The notes: generated by a model not told the origin, from the sequence alone. 64,000 nucleotides of DNA from Chromatiaceae bacterium (GCA_024235415.1 JACKML010000002.1:310001-374000), one strand, 5' to 3'. Shown: positions 33,439-43,330, counted from the stretch's first letter. Made by a program: numbers and translations.

Positions 33439-34617
33439 TCAGAATGTGTCGCCCGGGATACGCACCCAGCCTTCCATCAGTACGCGCGCGCTGCGGCTCA
33501 TGACCACCTTGTCGACCGTCCACTCGCCGTCTTTGCGGCTCGCCGCCGCACCGACCTTCAAGGTGCCCGATGGATGACCGAAGGTGACGCTGTTGCGGTC
33601 GCCACCGCCGGCCGCCAGGTTGACCAGGGTGCCGGGGATCGCGGCGGCCGTACCGATCGCCACCGCCGCCGTGCCCATCATCGCGTGATGCAGTTTGCCC
33701 ATCGACAGGGCCCGTACATTGAGATCGATGTCTCCAGCCCCGATCGACTTGCCACTGGAGGCCAGGTAGTCCCGCGGCGGGGCGACAAAGGCCACCTTGG
33801 GGGTGTGTTGACGACCGGCAGCCTCGGCGACGTCCTTGATCAAGCCCATGCGCAACGCGCCATGGGCACGGATGGTCTCGAACATCGACAGCGCCCCGCT
33901 GTCGCCGTTGATCGCGTCCTGCAGTTCGGTGCCGGTATAGCCGATGGCATCGGCGTCGAGAAAAATGGTTGGGATGCCGGCGTTGATCAGTGTGGCCCTG
34001 AAGGTGCCGACACCGGGCACGTCGAGGTCGTCCACCAGGTTGCCGGTCGGGAACATCGCACCTTCGGCATCGGCGGGGTCGATGAATTCGACCTGTACCT
34101 CGGCCGCCGGGAACGTCACACCGTCGAGTTCGAAATCACCGGTTTCCTGTACCTCACCGTTGGTGATGGGAACATGGGCGATGATCGTCTTGCCGATGTT
34201 GGCCTGCCAGATACGCACGACCGCGATGCCGTTCCCGGGGATCCGCTGCGCATCCACCAGCCCGCTCGCGATGGCAAAAGAGCCAACCGCGGCGGTCAGG
34301 TTGCCGCAGTTTCCGCTCCAGTCGACGAAGGGTTTGTCGATCGATACCTGGCCAAACAGATAATCGACATCGTGATCCGGTCTGCTGCTCTTCTCCAGGA
34401 TGACCGTCTTGCTGGTGCTCGAGGTCGCACCGCCCATGCCATCGGTGTGTTTGCCGTAGGGGTCCGGGCTGCCGATGACACGCAGCAACAAACGGTCGCG
34501 CGCCTCGCCCGGCACCTGTGCCGCCTGCGGCAGGTCACTGAGGTTAAAGAACACGCCTTTGCTGGTGCCGCCACGCATGTAGGTGGCTGGAATCCGGATC
34601 TGGGGTACGCGCGTCAT
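33439..34617 (-). CDS. prpF: PrpF, 2-methylaconitate isomerase
   Basis: This 392-residue protein belongs to the PrpF family (N-terminus TRVPQIRIPATYMRGGTSKG, with the conserved STSKTVILE and SGNCGNLTAAVGSFAI blocks). PrpF isomerises the 2-methylaconitate isomer made by AcnD so that aconitase can complete the reaction. It lies 18 bases after acnD and is the last prp gene of the operon. Confidence 0.94.
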   Translation of the reverse strand: MTRVPQIRIPATYMRGGTSKGVFFNLSDLPQAAQVPGEARDRLLLRVIGSPDPYGKHTDGMGGATSSTSKTVILEKSSRPDHDVDYLFGQVSIDKPFVDWSGNCGNLTAAVGSFAIASGLVDAQRIPGNGIAVVRIWQANIGKTIIAHVPITNGEVQETGDFELDGVTFPAAEVQVEFIDPADAEGAMFPTGNLVDDLDVPGVGTFRATLINAGIPTIFLDADAIGYTGTELQDAINGDSGALSMFETIRAHGALRMGLIKDVAEAAGRQHTPKVAFVAPPRDYLASSGKSIGAGDIDLNVRALSMGKLHHAMMGTAAVAIGTAAAIPGTLVNLAAGGGDRNSVTFGHPSGTLKVGAAASRKDGEWTVDKVVMSRSARVLMEGWVRIPGDTF

Positions 34618-34635
34618 GTCGATTACCTGTCTGGT

Positions 34636-37230
34636 TCAACCGGCCGCGGCCGATTCGAGAAAGTCCTGGGCAAACCGCTGCAGCACACCGCCTGCCTCGT
34701 AGATCGCCACCTCTTCGGCGGTGTCCAGGCGGCAGGTCACCGGCACCTCGACGGTCTCGCCGTTGCCGCGGTGGATCACCAGCGTCAATGTGGCACGCGG
34801 TGTCGGCTCGCCGAGCACATCGAAGGTCTCGGTACCATCGATCGCGTAGGTCTTGCGCGTCTCCCCTGCCCTGAACTCCAGCGGCAGCACCCCCATGCCC
34901 ACCAGGTTGGTGCGATGGATGCGTTCGAAGCCCTCGGCCACGATCGCCTCGACGCCCGCCAGCCGCACGCCTTTGGCCGCCCAGTCGCGTGATGAGCCCT
35001 GACCGTAGTCGGCACCGGCAACGATGATCAGCGGCTGCTTGCGTGCCATGTAGGTCTCGATCGCCTCCCACATGCGGGTCACTTTGCCTTCCGGCTCGAT
35101 GCGCGCCAGCGATCCCTGCCTGACCTGCCCGTTCTCCTGCACCATCTCATTGAGCAGCTTGGGGTTGGCGAAGGTCGCACGCTGGGCCGTCAGGTGGTCG
35201 CCGCGGTGCGTCGCATAAGAGTTGAAGTCCTCTTCCGGAAGGCCCATTTTCGCCAGGTATTCGCCAGCGGCACTGCTCGCCATGATCGCGTTGGACGGCG
35301 ACAGGTGATCGGTGGTGATGTTGTCACCCAGCACCGCCAGTGGGCGCATTCCTCGCAGCGTCCGCGCACCGGCCAATGCGCCCTCCCAGTATGGCGGGCG
35401 TCGGATGTAGGTGCTCTGCGGGCGCCAGTCGTAAAGCGGGCTGATCTTTTCGCCCGATTCGGCCGACGCCGCGAACATCGGGACATAGACCTGGCGGAAC
35501 TGCTCGGGCTTCACGCTCGCATGGACGATCGCGTCGATCTCCTCGTCGCTCGGCCAGATGTCCTTCAGCGTGACCGGGTTGCCGGCGCTGTCGGTCCCCA
35601 GCGAATCCTTCTCGATGTCGAAGCGGATGGTGCCGGCGATCGCATAGGCGACGACCAGCGGCGGCGAGGCGAGGAACGCCTGCTTGGCATAGGGATGGAT
35701 ACGGCCGTCGAAATTGCGGTTGCCCGACAGCACCGCGGTGGCATACAGGTCGCGATCGATGATCTCCTGCTGGATCCTGGCATCCAGCGCACCGCTCATG
35801 CCATTGCAGGTGGTGCAGGCGAAACCGACGATACCGAAGCCGAGCTTTTCCAACTCCGGCAGCAGACCCGATTCTTCCAGGTACAGCTGTGCGACCTTGG
35901 AACCGGGCGCAAAAGACGACTTGACCCAGGGCTTGCGCAGCAGACCCAGCGCATTGGCCTTGCGAGCCAGCAGACCGGCAGCCACCACGTTGCGCGGATT
36001 GCTCGTGTTGGTGCAACTGGTGATCGCGGCAATGATCACGGCACCGTCCGGCATCAGGCCCGGCTCGTTCTCAACCTTTCCGGCGATGCCCCGTGCGGCC
36101 AGTTCGGACGTCGGCACCCGGCGATGCGGGTTGGACGGCCCGGCGATATTGCGCACCACGCTGGACAGGTCGAACGTCAGAACACGCCCATACTCCGCAC
36201 CCTTGAGACTGTCCGCCCACAGGCCCGCCCGCTTGGCGTAGGTCTCGACCAGCTCGACCTGCGCCGGCTCGCGACCGGTCAGCTTGAGATAGTCGATGGT
36301 CTTGTCGTCGATGTAGAACATCGCCGCCGAGGCGCCGAACTCCGGCGTCATGTTCGAGATAGTCGCGCGGTCGCCCAGTGTCAGGTCGGCAGCACCCTCA
36401 CCGAAGAACTCCAGGTAAGACGACACCACCTTCTGGTTGCGCAGGAACTCGGTCAACGCCAGCACGATATCGGTGGCCGTGATGCCAGGCTGGCGGCGGC
36501 CGGTGAGTTCGACACCGATGATGTCGGGCAGGCGCATGTAGGACGCACGACCGAGCATCACGCTCTCGGCCTCCAGGCCGCCCACGCCGATCGCGATCAC
36601 GCCCAGCGCATCCACGTGCGGCGTATGGCTGTCGGTACCAACCAGGGTATCGGGGAAAGCGACACCATCACGTGCATGGATCACCGGGGACATCTTCTCC
36701 AGGTTGATCTGGTGCATGATGCCGTTGCCCGGCTGGATCACGTCGACGTTCTTGAACGCCTCCTTGGTCCAGTTGATGAAGTGGAAGCGGTCTTCGTTGC
36801 GCCGGTCCTCGATCGCACGGTTCTTGGCGAACGCATCCGGGTCGTCGCCACCGCACTCGACGGCCAGCGAGTGGTCGACGATCAGTTGCGTCGGCACCAC
36901 CGGGTTGACCTGCGATGGATCACCGCCCTTCTCCGCGATCGCATCACGAAGGCCGGCCAGATCGACCAGTGCGGTCTGCCCGAGGATGTCGTGACAGACC
37001 ACGCGCGCCGGGAACCACGGGAAGTCCATCTCCTGTTTGCGTTCGATCAGTTGCTTCAACGCATCCGTCAGCGATGCCGGATCACAACGGCGGACCAGGT
37101 TTTCCGCCAACACCCGCGAGGTATAGGGCAGCCTGTCATAGGCGCCGGGCTGAAGCGCATCGACCGCCGAACGGGCATCGAAATAATCCAACTGGGTGCC
37201 CGGCAGGTTCTTACGGTATTCGGTATTCAT
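34636..37230 (-). CDS. acnD: AcnD, Fe/S-dependent 2-methylcitrate dehydratase
   Basis: This 864-residue aconitase-family enzyme has cluster ligand cysteines in ITSCTNTSNPRN and FACTTCNGMSGALD; the swivel domain begins around NITTDHLSPSNAI, and the active-site loop GADYGQGSSRDWAAKG is present. ATG 37230 is preferred over a TTG one codon earlier. AcnD with PrpF replaces PrpD in the methylcitrate cycle, dehydrating 2-methylcitrate. It sits between prpC (11 bases upstream) and prpF. Confidence 0.95.
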   Translation of the reverse strand: MNTEYRKNLPGTQLDYFDARSAVDALQPGAYDRLPYTSRVLAENLVRRCDPASLTDALKQLIERKQEMDFPWFPARVVCHDILGQTALVDLAGLRDAIAEKGGDPSQVNPVVPTQLIVDHSLAVECGGDDPDAFAKNRAIEDRRNEDRFHFINWTKEAFKNVDVIQPGNGIMHQINLEKMSPVIHARDGVAFPDTLVGTDSHTPHVDALGVIAIGVGGLEAESVMLGRASYMRLPDIIGVELTGRRQPGITATDIVLALTEFLRNQKVVSSYLEFFGEGAADLTLGDRATISNMTPEFGASAAMFYIDDKTIDYLKLTGREPAQVELVETYAKRAGLWADSLKGAEYGRVLTFDLSSVVRNIAGPSNPHRRVPTSELAARGIAGKVENEPGLMPDGAVIIAAITSCTNTSNPRNVVAAGLLARKANALGLLRKPWVKSSFAPGSKVAQLYLEESGLLPELEKLGFGIVGFACTTCNGMSGALDARIQQEIIDRDLYATAVLSGNRNFDGRIHPYAKQAFLASPPLVVAYAIAGTIRFDIEKDSLGTDSAGNPVTLKDIWPSDEEIDAIVHASVKPEQFRQVYVPMFAASAESGEKISPLYDWRPQSTYIRRPPYWEGALAGARTLRGMRPLAVLGDNITTDHLSPSNAIMASSAAGEYLAKMGLPEEDFNSYATHRGDHLTAQRATFANPKLLNEMVQENGQVRQGSLARIEPEGKVTRMWEAIETYMARKQPLIIVAGADYGQGSSRDWAAKGVRLAGVEAIVAEGFERIHRTNLVGMGVLPLEFRAGETRKTYAIDGTETFDVLGEPTPRATLTLVIHRGNGETVEVPVTCRLDTAEEVAIYEAGGVLQRFAQDFLESAAAG

Positions 37231-37241
37231 CAATTTCTATC

Positions 37242-38387
37242 TCACCGCTTTTCGATCGGCACGAATTCCAGATTCTCCGGCCCCACATAGTTCGCTGACG
37301 GGCGGATGATCTTGCCGTCCTGGCGCTGCTCGATCACGTGCGCGCCCCAGCCGGTGGTCCGCGAGATAACGAACAGCGGGGTGAACATATCGGTTGGCAC
37401 GCCCATCTGGTTGTACGAAACCGCGGAGAACCAGTCGAGGTTGGGGAACATCTTCTTGATCTCCCACATCACCGACTCCAGGCGATCGGCGACATTGAAC
37501 ATCTTCATGTTGCCGTTCTCTTCGGACAGGCTGCGCGCCACGCGCTTGATCACGTCATTGCGCGGATCACCGATGGTGTAGACGGGGTGCCCGAAGCCGA
37601 TCACGATTTCCTTGCGCCCGACACGCTCGCGGATATCCGCCTCGGCCTGGTCCGGATCGTCGTAGCGGCTCTGGATGCGGAACGCCTCTTCGTTGGCACC
37701 GCCGTGCTTGGGACCGCGCAGCGCGCCGATCGCCGCAGTGATCGCCGAGTGCATATCAGAGTTGGTGCCGGCCACCACGCGGGCGGTGAAGGTCGAGGCA
37801 TTGAACTCGTGCTCGGCGTAGAGGATCAGCGAGGTATGCATCGCACGCACCCAGGAGTCGCGCGGCTTCTCGCCATGCAGCAGGTGCAGGATGTGACCAC
37901 CGACGGTGTCGTCATCGGTCTCGACGTCGATCCGCTTGCCATTGACCGCAAAGTGATACCAGTAGAGCAGCATCGAGCCAAAGCTCGCGACCAGGCGGTC
38001 GATGATGTTGCGTGCCTCGGGTTCCGCGTGATCGTCCTTCTCCGGCAGGCAGCAGCCCAACACGGAACAGCCGGTGCGCATGACGTCCATCGGATGCGCA
38101 GAGGCCGGCAGCGCCTCGAGTGCCTGCTTGACGGCCACCGGGAGACCGCGCAATGAGCGCAGCTTGGCCTTGTATGCGGTCAACTCGGCCTGCGTCGGCA
38201 GCTTGCCGTGCACCATCAGGTGGGCAATCTCCTCGAACTCACAGGTCTCCGCCACATCGAGGATGTCGTAGCCGCGGTAGTGCAGATCGTTGCCTGTCCT
38301 GCCTACCGTACAGATGGCGGTATTGCCGGCGACGGTACCCGAAAGGGCGACGGACTTCTTGGCTTTGGGTAGGACTTGTTCACTCAT
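37242..38387 (-). CDS. prpC: PrpC, 2-methylcitrate synthase
   Basis: This 381-residue citrate-synthase-family enzyme has catalytic histidines in RGPKHGGANEEAF and VIGFGHPVYTIGDPR and the catalytic Asp in the YNQMGVPTDMFTPLF region. The length and the operon identify it as the propionyl-CoA enzyme, which condenses it with oxaloacetate. It ends 11 bases before acnD and starts 66 bases after prpB. Confidence 0.95.
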   Translation of the reverse strand: MSEQVLPKAKKSVALSGTVAGNTAICTVGRTGNDLHYRGYDILDVAETCEFEEIAHLMVHGKLPTQAELTAYKAKLRSLRGLPVAVKQALEALPASAHPMDVMRTGCSVLGCCLPEKDDHAEPEARNIIDRLVASFGSMLLYWYHFAVNGKRIDVETDDDTVGGHILHLLHGEKPRDSWVRAMHTSLILYAEHEFNASTFTARVVAGTNSDMHSAITAAIGALRGPKHGGANEEAFRIQSRYDDPDQAEADIRERVGRKEIVIGFGHPVYTIGDPRNDVIKRVARSLSEENGNMKMFNVADRLESVMWEIKKMFPNLDWFSAVSYNQMGVPTDMFTPLFVISRTTGWGAHVIEQRQDGKIIRPSANYVGPENLEFVPIEKR

Positions 38388-38453
38388 TGTTTCTGGCTCC
38401 AGATGTCAGTGGCCGGCCTCGGCAGAACCGATCCCGTCCTGCAGTTGCAACAT

Positions 38454-39338
38454 TCAGTCGGCTTCCGATTCGAACAGCTGGTCGAGCTTTTGTTCGAACG
38501 CGTGGTAACCAAGGTAGTCGTAGAGATCCATGCGGCTCTGCATGATATCGATCACATTCTTCTGCGTGCCTTCGGCGCGCAGCGTCTGGTAGACCTTGAG
38601 CGCCGCCGCATTCGCGGCGCGGAACGCCGACAACGGGTATAGCGCGATGCTGACGCCGACGCCTGCCAGTTCCTCGGTAGTGAACAGTGGCGTCGCCCCA
38701 AACTCGGTGATGTTGGCCAACACCGGGACCTTTACCGCATCGACAAACTTGCGGTACTGCGGCAGCTCATTGATGGCCTCGGGGAAGATCATGTCCGCAC
38801 CGGCCTCGACGCAGGCGCAGGCACGGTCGATCGCCGACTGCATGCCCTCCACCGCCAACGCGTCGGTACGCGCCATGATCACGAAATCCGGATCGGTCCG
38901 CGCGTCGACCGCCGCCTTGATGCGATCCACCATCTCCACCTGCGACACGATGGCCTTGTTGGGCCGGTGACCGCAGCGCTTCTGCTGCACCTGGTCTTCA
39001 ATGTGGACCGCCCCCGCCCCGCACTTGATCATCGAACGCACGGTGCGCGCGATGTTGAACGCACCGCCCCAGCCGGTGTCGATATCCACCAGTACCGGCA
39101 GCGTGGTGACATCAGTGATCCTTTTGAGATCGGTCAACACATCTTCCATGCTGGTGATGCCGAGGTCCGGGATGCCGCACGACCCTGCGGCCACCCCGCC
39201 ACCGGAGATATACAGCGCCTTGTAGCCTGTCGCCTCGGCCAGCCGCGCATGGTAGGCATTGATCGCGCCAATACACTGCAGTGGCTTCTCACCGGCCACC
39301 GCATCCCTGAACTTTCTGCCTGCTGATTCGATAGTCAT
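38454..39338 (-). CDS. prpB: PrpB, 2-methylisocitrate lyase
   Basis: This 294-residue enzyme of the isocitrate-lyase superfamily has catalytic loop QQKRCGHRPNKAIVSQ, metal-binding Asp residues in PVLVDIDTGWGG and EDQVQ, and the usual N-terminus with LYISGGGVAAGSCGIPD. It cleaves 2-methylisocitrate into pyruvate and succinate, the last step of the cycle. It is the first enzyme gene after the regulator. Confidence 0.95.
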   Translation of the reverse strand: MTIESAGRKFRDAVAGEKPLQCIGAINAYHARLAEATGYKALYISGGGVAAGSCGIPDLGITSMEDVLTDLKRITDVTTLPVLVDIDTGWGGAFNIARTVRSMIKCGAGAVHIEDQVQQKRCGHRPNKAIVSQVEMVDRIKAAVDARTDPDFVIMARTDALAVEGMQSAIDRACACVEAGADMIFPEAINELPQYRKFVDAVKVPVLANITEFGATPLFTTEELAGVGVSIALYPLSAFRAANAAALKVYQTLRAEGTQKNVIDIMQSRMDLYDYLGYHAFEQKLDQLFESEAD

Positions 39339-39420
39339 CTCTTCACCCGAATGTGTTGGTCGCCAGGGTTGCCGGGGCCTGCGCTTGGCGGGCGATGGCT
39401 CCGGTCCGGTGGCGGAAAAA

Positions 39421-40131
39421 TTATTTGCGTACTGCGAGCAGGCGCTCGACGTTCTCCCGCGAGGCCCTTACGTGGGCACGCATCATCAGTTCGGCCATCT
39501 CCGCATCGCGGCGTTCGATCGCATCCACGATATGTTCGTGTTCGACGAACGCCCGCGGGCCGCGCTTGCTCGCCATGCCGAACTGGTAGCGGTACAGGCG
39601 CACCAGGTGGTACAGGTCGTTGCACAGCAGGTCGACGATGCGCGCATTGTGGCTGCCCTGGACGATCCGGTAGTGGAAATCCAGATCGCCTTCACGCTGA
39701 AAGTACGCATGGTCGGCATCCTGCGCGATCTGCTGCCCATGCTGCTCAAGCAGACGACGCAGTTCCACGATCTCCTCATCGCTCATGTTCTGCGCCGCCA
39801 GTCGCGCCGCCATGCCCTCCAATGCCTCACGCACATGGAAGATTTCCAGCAGCTGACGACTGCTCATGGTCACCACGCGTGCACCGACATTGGGCCTGCG
39901 AACCACCAAGCCGCAGGCCTCGAGTCGGCCGATGGCCTCACGCAGCGGACCACGACTGATGCCATAGCGACGTGCCAGCTCAGGCTCGCTGATCTTGCTG
40001 CCGGGCGGGATCTCACCCTCCACGATCGCTTCACGCAGCAGCGAGAAGATACGATCGGGGATAGTGCCGCCGGCGACGGCCGACAGGCTGCCGGCCGATC
40101 GGTCTGCGGCCGTAGCCTCAGTCCTTGGCAT
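39421..40131 (-). CDS. GntR/FadR-family (FCD) regulator of the prp operon
   Basis: This 236-residue protein has an N-terminal winged helix (FSLLREAIVEGEIPPGSKIS, LARRYGISRGPLREAIGRLE) and a C-terminal FCD ligand domain with metal-binding His residues (HYRIVQGSHNARI, and HEHIVDAI). ATG 40131 overlaps the end of prpE by 14 bases. Its place between prpE and prpB strongly suggests that it senses a methylcitrate-cycle intermediate and controls this operon. GntR regulators of this kind occur in other proteobacterial prp loci. Two palindromes upstream of prpE are candidate operators. Confidence 0.88.
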   Translation of the reverse strand: MPRTEATAADRSAGSLSAVAGGTIPDRIFSLLREAIVEGEIPPGSKISEPELARRYGISRGPLREAIGRLEACGLVVRRPNVGARVVTMSSRQLLEIFHVREALEGMAARLAAQNMSDEEIVELRRLLEQHGQQIAQDADHAYFQREGDLDFHYRIVQGSHNARIVDLLCNDLYHLVRLYRYQFGMASKRGPRAFVEHEHIVDAIERRDAEMAELMMRAHVRASRENVERLLAVRK

Positions 40132-42013
40132 AACCCAGGCTGCGCAGGGACTCGGCAATTTCGTCGAGGATCGCCGGATCATCGATGGTTGCGGGCGGCT
40201 TGAATGCCTCGCTGTCGGCGATCTTCACCATGGTTCCGCGCAGGATCTTGCCCGAACGGGTCTTCGGCAGACGCTTGACCACCGTGACCAGCTTGAACGC
40301 CGCCACCGGTCCGATCAGGTCACGCACGCGCTTCACCAGTTCGGCCAACACCTCTTTTTCATCACGTTCAACGCCCGCCTTGAGTACCACCATGCCCAGC
40401 GGCAGCTGGCCCTTGAGCGCATCCGCGACCCCGATCACCGCGCACTCGGCGACATCGGCATGGCCGGCCAGGACCTCCTCCATCGCGCCGGTCGACAGGC
40501 GGTGCCCGGCGACGTTGATGACATCGTCGGTGCGGCTCATGATCCACAGGTAACCGTCCTTGTCGCGATATCCGGCGTCGCCGGTCAGGTAGTACCCCGG
40601 ATACTTGCTCAGGTAGGCATCGATGAAACGCTGATCATTGCCCCACAGCGTCGGCAGGCAGGAAGGCGGCATCGGCAGCTTGATCACGATATTGCCCATA
40701 TCGCCGTCGGCCATCTCGACACCCTCTTCGGAGAGAATGCGCACGTCGTATCCGGGCATGGCCACCGTGGGCGAACCCGGCTTTACTTCCATCGGCTCGA
40801 TGCCCATCGGGTTGGCCGCGATCGCCCAGCCGGTCTCGGTCTGCCACCAGTGGTCCACCACCGGTTTGCCGAGCTTGTCGCGCGCCCAGAACAGGGTGTC
40901 CGGATCACAGCGTTCGCCGGCGAGAAACAGCGCCTGCATGCACGACAGGTCATATTTCTTCAGGAACTCGCCGTTCGGGTCCTCTTTCTTGATTGCCCGG
41001 AATGCAGTCGGGGCGGTGAACAGCACCTTGACGCCGTATTCGCTGATCACGCGCCAGAAAGCACCCGGGTCCGGTGTGCCGACCGGTTTGCCTTCGTACA
41101 TCAGCGTGGTGCAACCGGCGAGCAGCGGACCGTAGACGATATAGCTGTGCCCGACCACCCAGCCGACGTCGGACGCGGCCCAGTACACGTCACCGGCCTC
41201 GACGTCATAGATGTGTTTCATGGTCCAGTGCATGGCCACTGCATGACCACCGTTGTCACGCACCACGCCCTTGGGTTGCCCGGTCGTGCCCGAGGTGTAC
41301 AGGATGTACAGCGGATCGGTCGCATCGACAGCCACGCACTCGGTCGGTTGCGCAACAGCGACAGCGGCATCCCAGTCCAGATCGCGTCCTTCAATCAGCG
41401 GTGCCTCGGCCTGCGGCCGCGCCTTGATGATGCACGCCGATGGTTTGTGCACCGATATCTTCATTGCCTCGTCGAGCAATGGCTTGTAGACCACGACGCG
41501 GTTCGGTTCGATCCCGCAGGATGCACTGACGATGACCTTCGGTTTCGCATCGTTGATGCGGGTCGCCAGCTCATTGGCCGCGAATCCGCCGAACACCACG
41601 GAATGCACGGCACCCAGGCGGGCCGACGCGAGCATCGCGATCGCTGCCTCCGGGATCATCGGCATGTAGATCAGGACTCGGTCACCCTTGGTGACGCCCT
41701 GCGCGCGCAGGGCACCGGCGAACGCGGCAACCTCATCGCGCAACTGCGTGTAGGAGTAGGTCTTCTTCTGTCCGGTAACAGGGGAATCGTAGATCAGCGC
41801 CGCCTGATCGCCGCGGCCCGCCTCGACGTGACGGTCGACGGCATTGAAACAGGTGTTGAGCCGGCCGCCAGGGAACCAGCGCGGCACCGGCTTGGCGTCC
41901 AGATCCAACACCCGGTCCCACGGCTTGTCCCAGTGCAGCGACGCGGCGGCCTCACCCCAGAATCCGGACGGGTCTGCCAGCGAACGTTGATAGAGCGCCT
42001 TGTAATTGCCCAT
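40118..42013 (-). CDS. prpE: PrpE, propionate-CoA ligase
   Basis: This 631-residue AMP-forming acyl-CoA synthetase has ATP-binding loop LYTSGTTGQPKGVV, the A5-type motif WWQTETGWAIA and the catalytic lysine in TRSGKILRGTM, the site usually controlled by acylation. The propionate assignment follows from the operon, since acetate-CoA ligase is similar. It is the first gene of the prp cluster and begins about 118 bases downstream of the nearer operator palindrome. Confidence 0.92.
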   Translation of the reverse strand: MGNYKALYQRSLADPSGFWGEAAASLHWDKPWDRVLDLDAKPVPRWFPGGRLNTCFNAVDRHVEAGRGDQAALIYDSPVTGQKKTYSYTQLRDEVAAFAGALRAQGVTKGDRVLIYMPMIPEAAIAMLASARLGAVHSVVFGGFAANELATRINDAKPKVIVSASCGIEPNRVVVYKPLLDEAMKISVHKPSACIIKARPQAEAPLIEGRDLDWDAAVAVAQPTECVAVDATDPLYILYTSGTTGQPKGVVRDNGGHAVAMHWTMKHIYDVEAGDVYWAASDVGWVVGHSYIVYGPLLAGCTTLMYEGKPVGTPDPGAFWRVISEYGVKVLFTAPTAFRAIKKEDPNGEFLKKYDLSCMQALFLAGERCDPDTLFWARDKLGKPVVDHWWQTETGWAIAANPMGIEPMEVKPGSPTVAMPGYDVRILSEEGVEMADGDMGNIVIKLPMPPSCLPTLWGNDQRFIDAYLSKYPGYYLTGDAGYRDKDGYLWIMSRTDDVINVAGHRLSTGAMEEVLAGHADVAECAVIGVADALKGQLPLGMVVLKAGVERDEKEVLAELVKRVRDLIGPVAAFKLVTVVKRLPKTRSGKILRGTMVKIADSEAFKPPATIDDPAILDEIAESLRSLGYAKD

Positions 42014-42107
42014 TTATTCCCCCTTTTTGTGTGCGTGGACCAGCCAGTCAGTGTCTTCGCGCCCTCTCCTGCGCAGCGGTGGCCGTTCCCGTTTTTAATC
42101 AACTCAG

Positions 42108-42136
42108 ATTAATGCAATACCGCAAAGTGTCGACAA
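42108..42136 (-). promoter_or_regulatory. Candidate prpE promoter overlapped by operator
   Basis: On the minus strand TTGTCG (42136-42131) and ATTAAT (42113-42108) are 17 bases apart, each 4/6 with consensus. The -35 box lies inside the TGTCGACA palindrome, so a bound repressor would cover it. Confidence 0.4.
42128..42135. promoter_or_regulatory. GntR operator candidate 1 (TGTCGACA palindrome)
   Basis: TGTCGACA with flanks AG and AT gives 10 of 12 positions symmetrical. It lies 118 bases upstream of prpE and has the interrupted GT-AC form of FadR-like GntR sites. A second copy lies 73 bases further upstream. Confidence 0.6.
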
Positions 42137-42198
42137 TTTTAGCGTGAAGACCAGGAAAAACGATGTCCTCACGTGATTTCTACTATTGTTTTTTCCAC

Positions 42199-42210
42199 AA
42201 TGTCGACATT
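42199..42210. promoter_or_regulatory. GntR operator candidate 2 (perfect 12-base palindrome)
   Basis: AATGTCGACATT is a perfect 12-base palindrome containing the same TGTCGACA core as the site at 42128. The cores start 73 bases apart, close to seven helical turns, which would place both on the same DNA face. Confidence 0.6.
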
Positions 42211-42412
42211 AATTCTCCCCTTCGGCACCTTTCCACACGCATTGGCATGGCCCCACCCGGGCCAGGAACCGACAAATCGACGATCCTCAAGCGCCCGCCA
42301 CAACGGCCGCTAACATCAAGGTCCGCGTCGCACTCTGCCGCCAGGCAGCGCAGCTGCGCCAGTTCCCCAGGGAAAAGGGTGAGGAAATCCAATCCGGACA
42401 CGGGTAAAGAAC

Positions 42413-43330
42413 ATGCGAAACGACTCTGGCCACCGCCGCGACCGCAACCGTCTCCTGATCGGGGCGCTGGCAGCGATCGCCATCCTCCTGAGCCAGAGCA
42501 TAGTCGCTCGTGCAGCGGACCAGAACGCGCAGACCCTGCTGCTGGGTGTGCATCCCTACCTTTCCCACGGCGAGTTGCAGAACCGCTTCCTGCCCCTTGC
42601 GCACTACCTCAGCAAATCACTTGGCGTAGCGGTCAAGGTGAGGGTCGGCCGCGACTACGCCGAACATGTCGACGAGGTCGGGCGCGACCACATCGATATC
42701 GCCTACCTCGGGCCCATCTCCTATGTACACATGGTCAAGTTGTACGGCCGCAAGCCGCTGCTCGCACGCCTCGAACGCAATGGCAAGGCGGTACTTGTCG
42801 GCCACATCGTGGTACCGGAGCACAGCCCGCTGCGAAACGTCGGCGAACTGCGCGGAAAGGCATTTGCATTCGGTGATCCGGAATCCACCATGAGCTCGGT
42901 CGTTCCCCAGGCGGTGTTGGCCGCGGCCGGTATCTCGCTGAGCGACCTGAGTCGCTACTCCAACTACCGCGGGCATTCGAACGTCGCGCTGGCGGTGCTG
43001 AGTGGGCAGGTGGACGCTGGGGCGGTGAAAAGCGAGGTCTACGAAGACTTCATGGATCGCGGGCTCCGATCACTGGCAAAAATGCCAGAGGTTTCCGAGC
43101 ACCTGTTTGTCGCCCGTGCCGATATGCCGCCGTTGCTGGTGGACAAGATCCGCATGCTCCTGCTCGGCATCGCTGATGACCCAGAGGGCCTGCAGGCACT
43201 CACGGCACTGCACCGCGACGCGAGCGGCCTGGTCGCCGTGACTGATCAGGATTACGACACCCTGCGAGAGCTGCTGGCGACGACAACACCACCGGACGAG
43301 CAGCGGGATGGGCAGGATGCCGGGCACTGA
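42413..43330 (+). CDS. PhnD-like periplasmic binding protein (phosphate/phosphonate type)
   Basis: This 305-residue protein has a basic N-terminus and a signal segment (LIGALAAIAILLSQSIVARAA, cleavage near residue 37). The mature part, LLLGVHPYLSHGELQNRF then DIAYLGPISYVHM and LAVLSGQVDAGAVKSEVYED, is the PhnD/transferrin-like type II fold. There is no ABC permease or ATPase gene beside it. Instead its end overlaps the start of a GGDEF-EAL gene, so it may be a sensor subunit rather than an import protein. The ligand is not known. Confidence 0.88.
   Translation: MRNDSGHRRDRNRLLIGALAAIAILLSQSIVARAADQNAQTLLLGVHPYLSHGELQNRFLPLAHYLSKSLGVAVKVRVGRDYAEHVDEVGRDHIDIAYLGPISYVHMVKLYGRKPLLARLERNGKAVLVGHIVVPEHSPLRNVGELRGKAFAFGDPESTMSSVVPQAVLAAAGISLSDLSRYSNYRGHSNVALAVLSGQVDAGAVKSEVYEDFMDRGLRSLAKMPEVSEHLFVARADMPPLLVDKIRMLLLGIADDPEGLQALTALHRDASGLVAVTDQDYDTLRELLATTTPPDEQRDGQDAGH

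Larger units (their letters stand above)
42014..42412. other. Divergent regulatory region between prpE and the PhnD-like gene
   Basis: About 400 bases without a gene, locally AT-rich between about 42090 and 42220. It holds the two palindromes and the candidate prpE promoter. The promoter of the PhnD-like gene was not identified. Confidence 0.5.

Noticed and set aside
35194..37290. Very long open frame (about 700 codons) on the plus strand opposite acnD
   Set aside because: It is an antisense shadow of a GC-rich gene. Its translation is rich in Arg, Gln, His and Asp without domain motifs, and acnD is clearly the real gene.
39995..42112. About 705-codon plus-strand frame opposite prpE
   Set aside because: Same shadow pattern; no motif, signal or ribosome site, and prpE is complete on the other strand.
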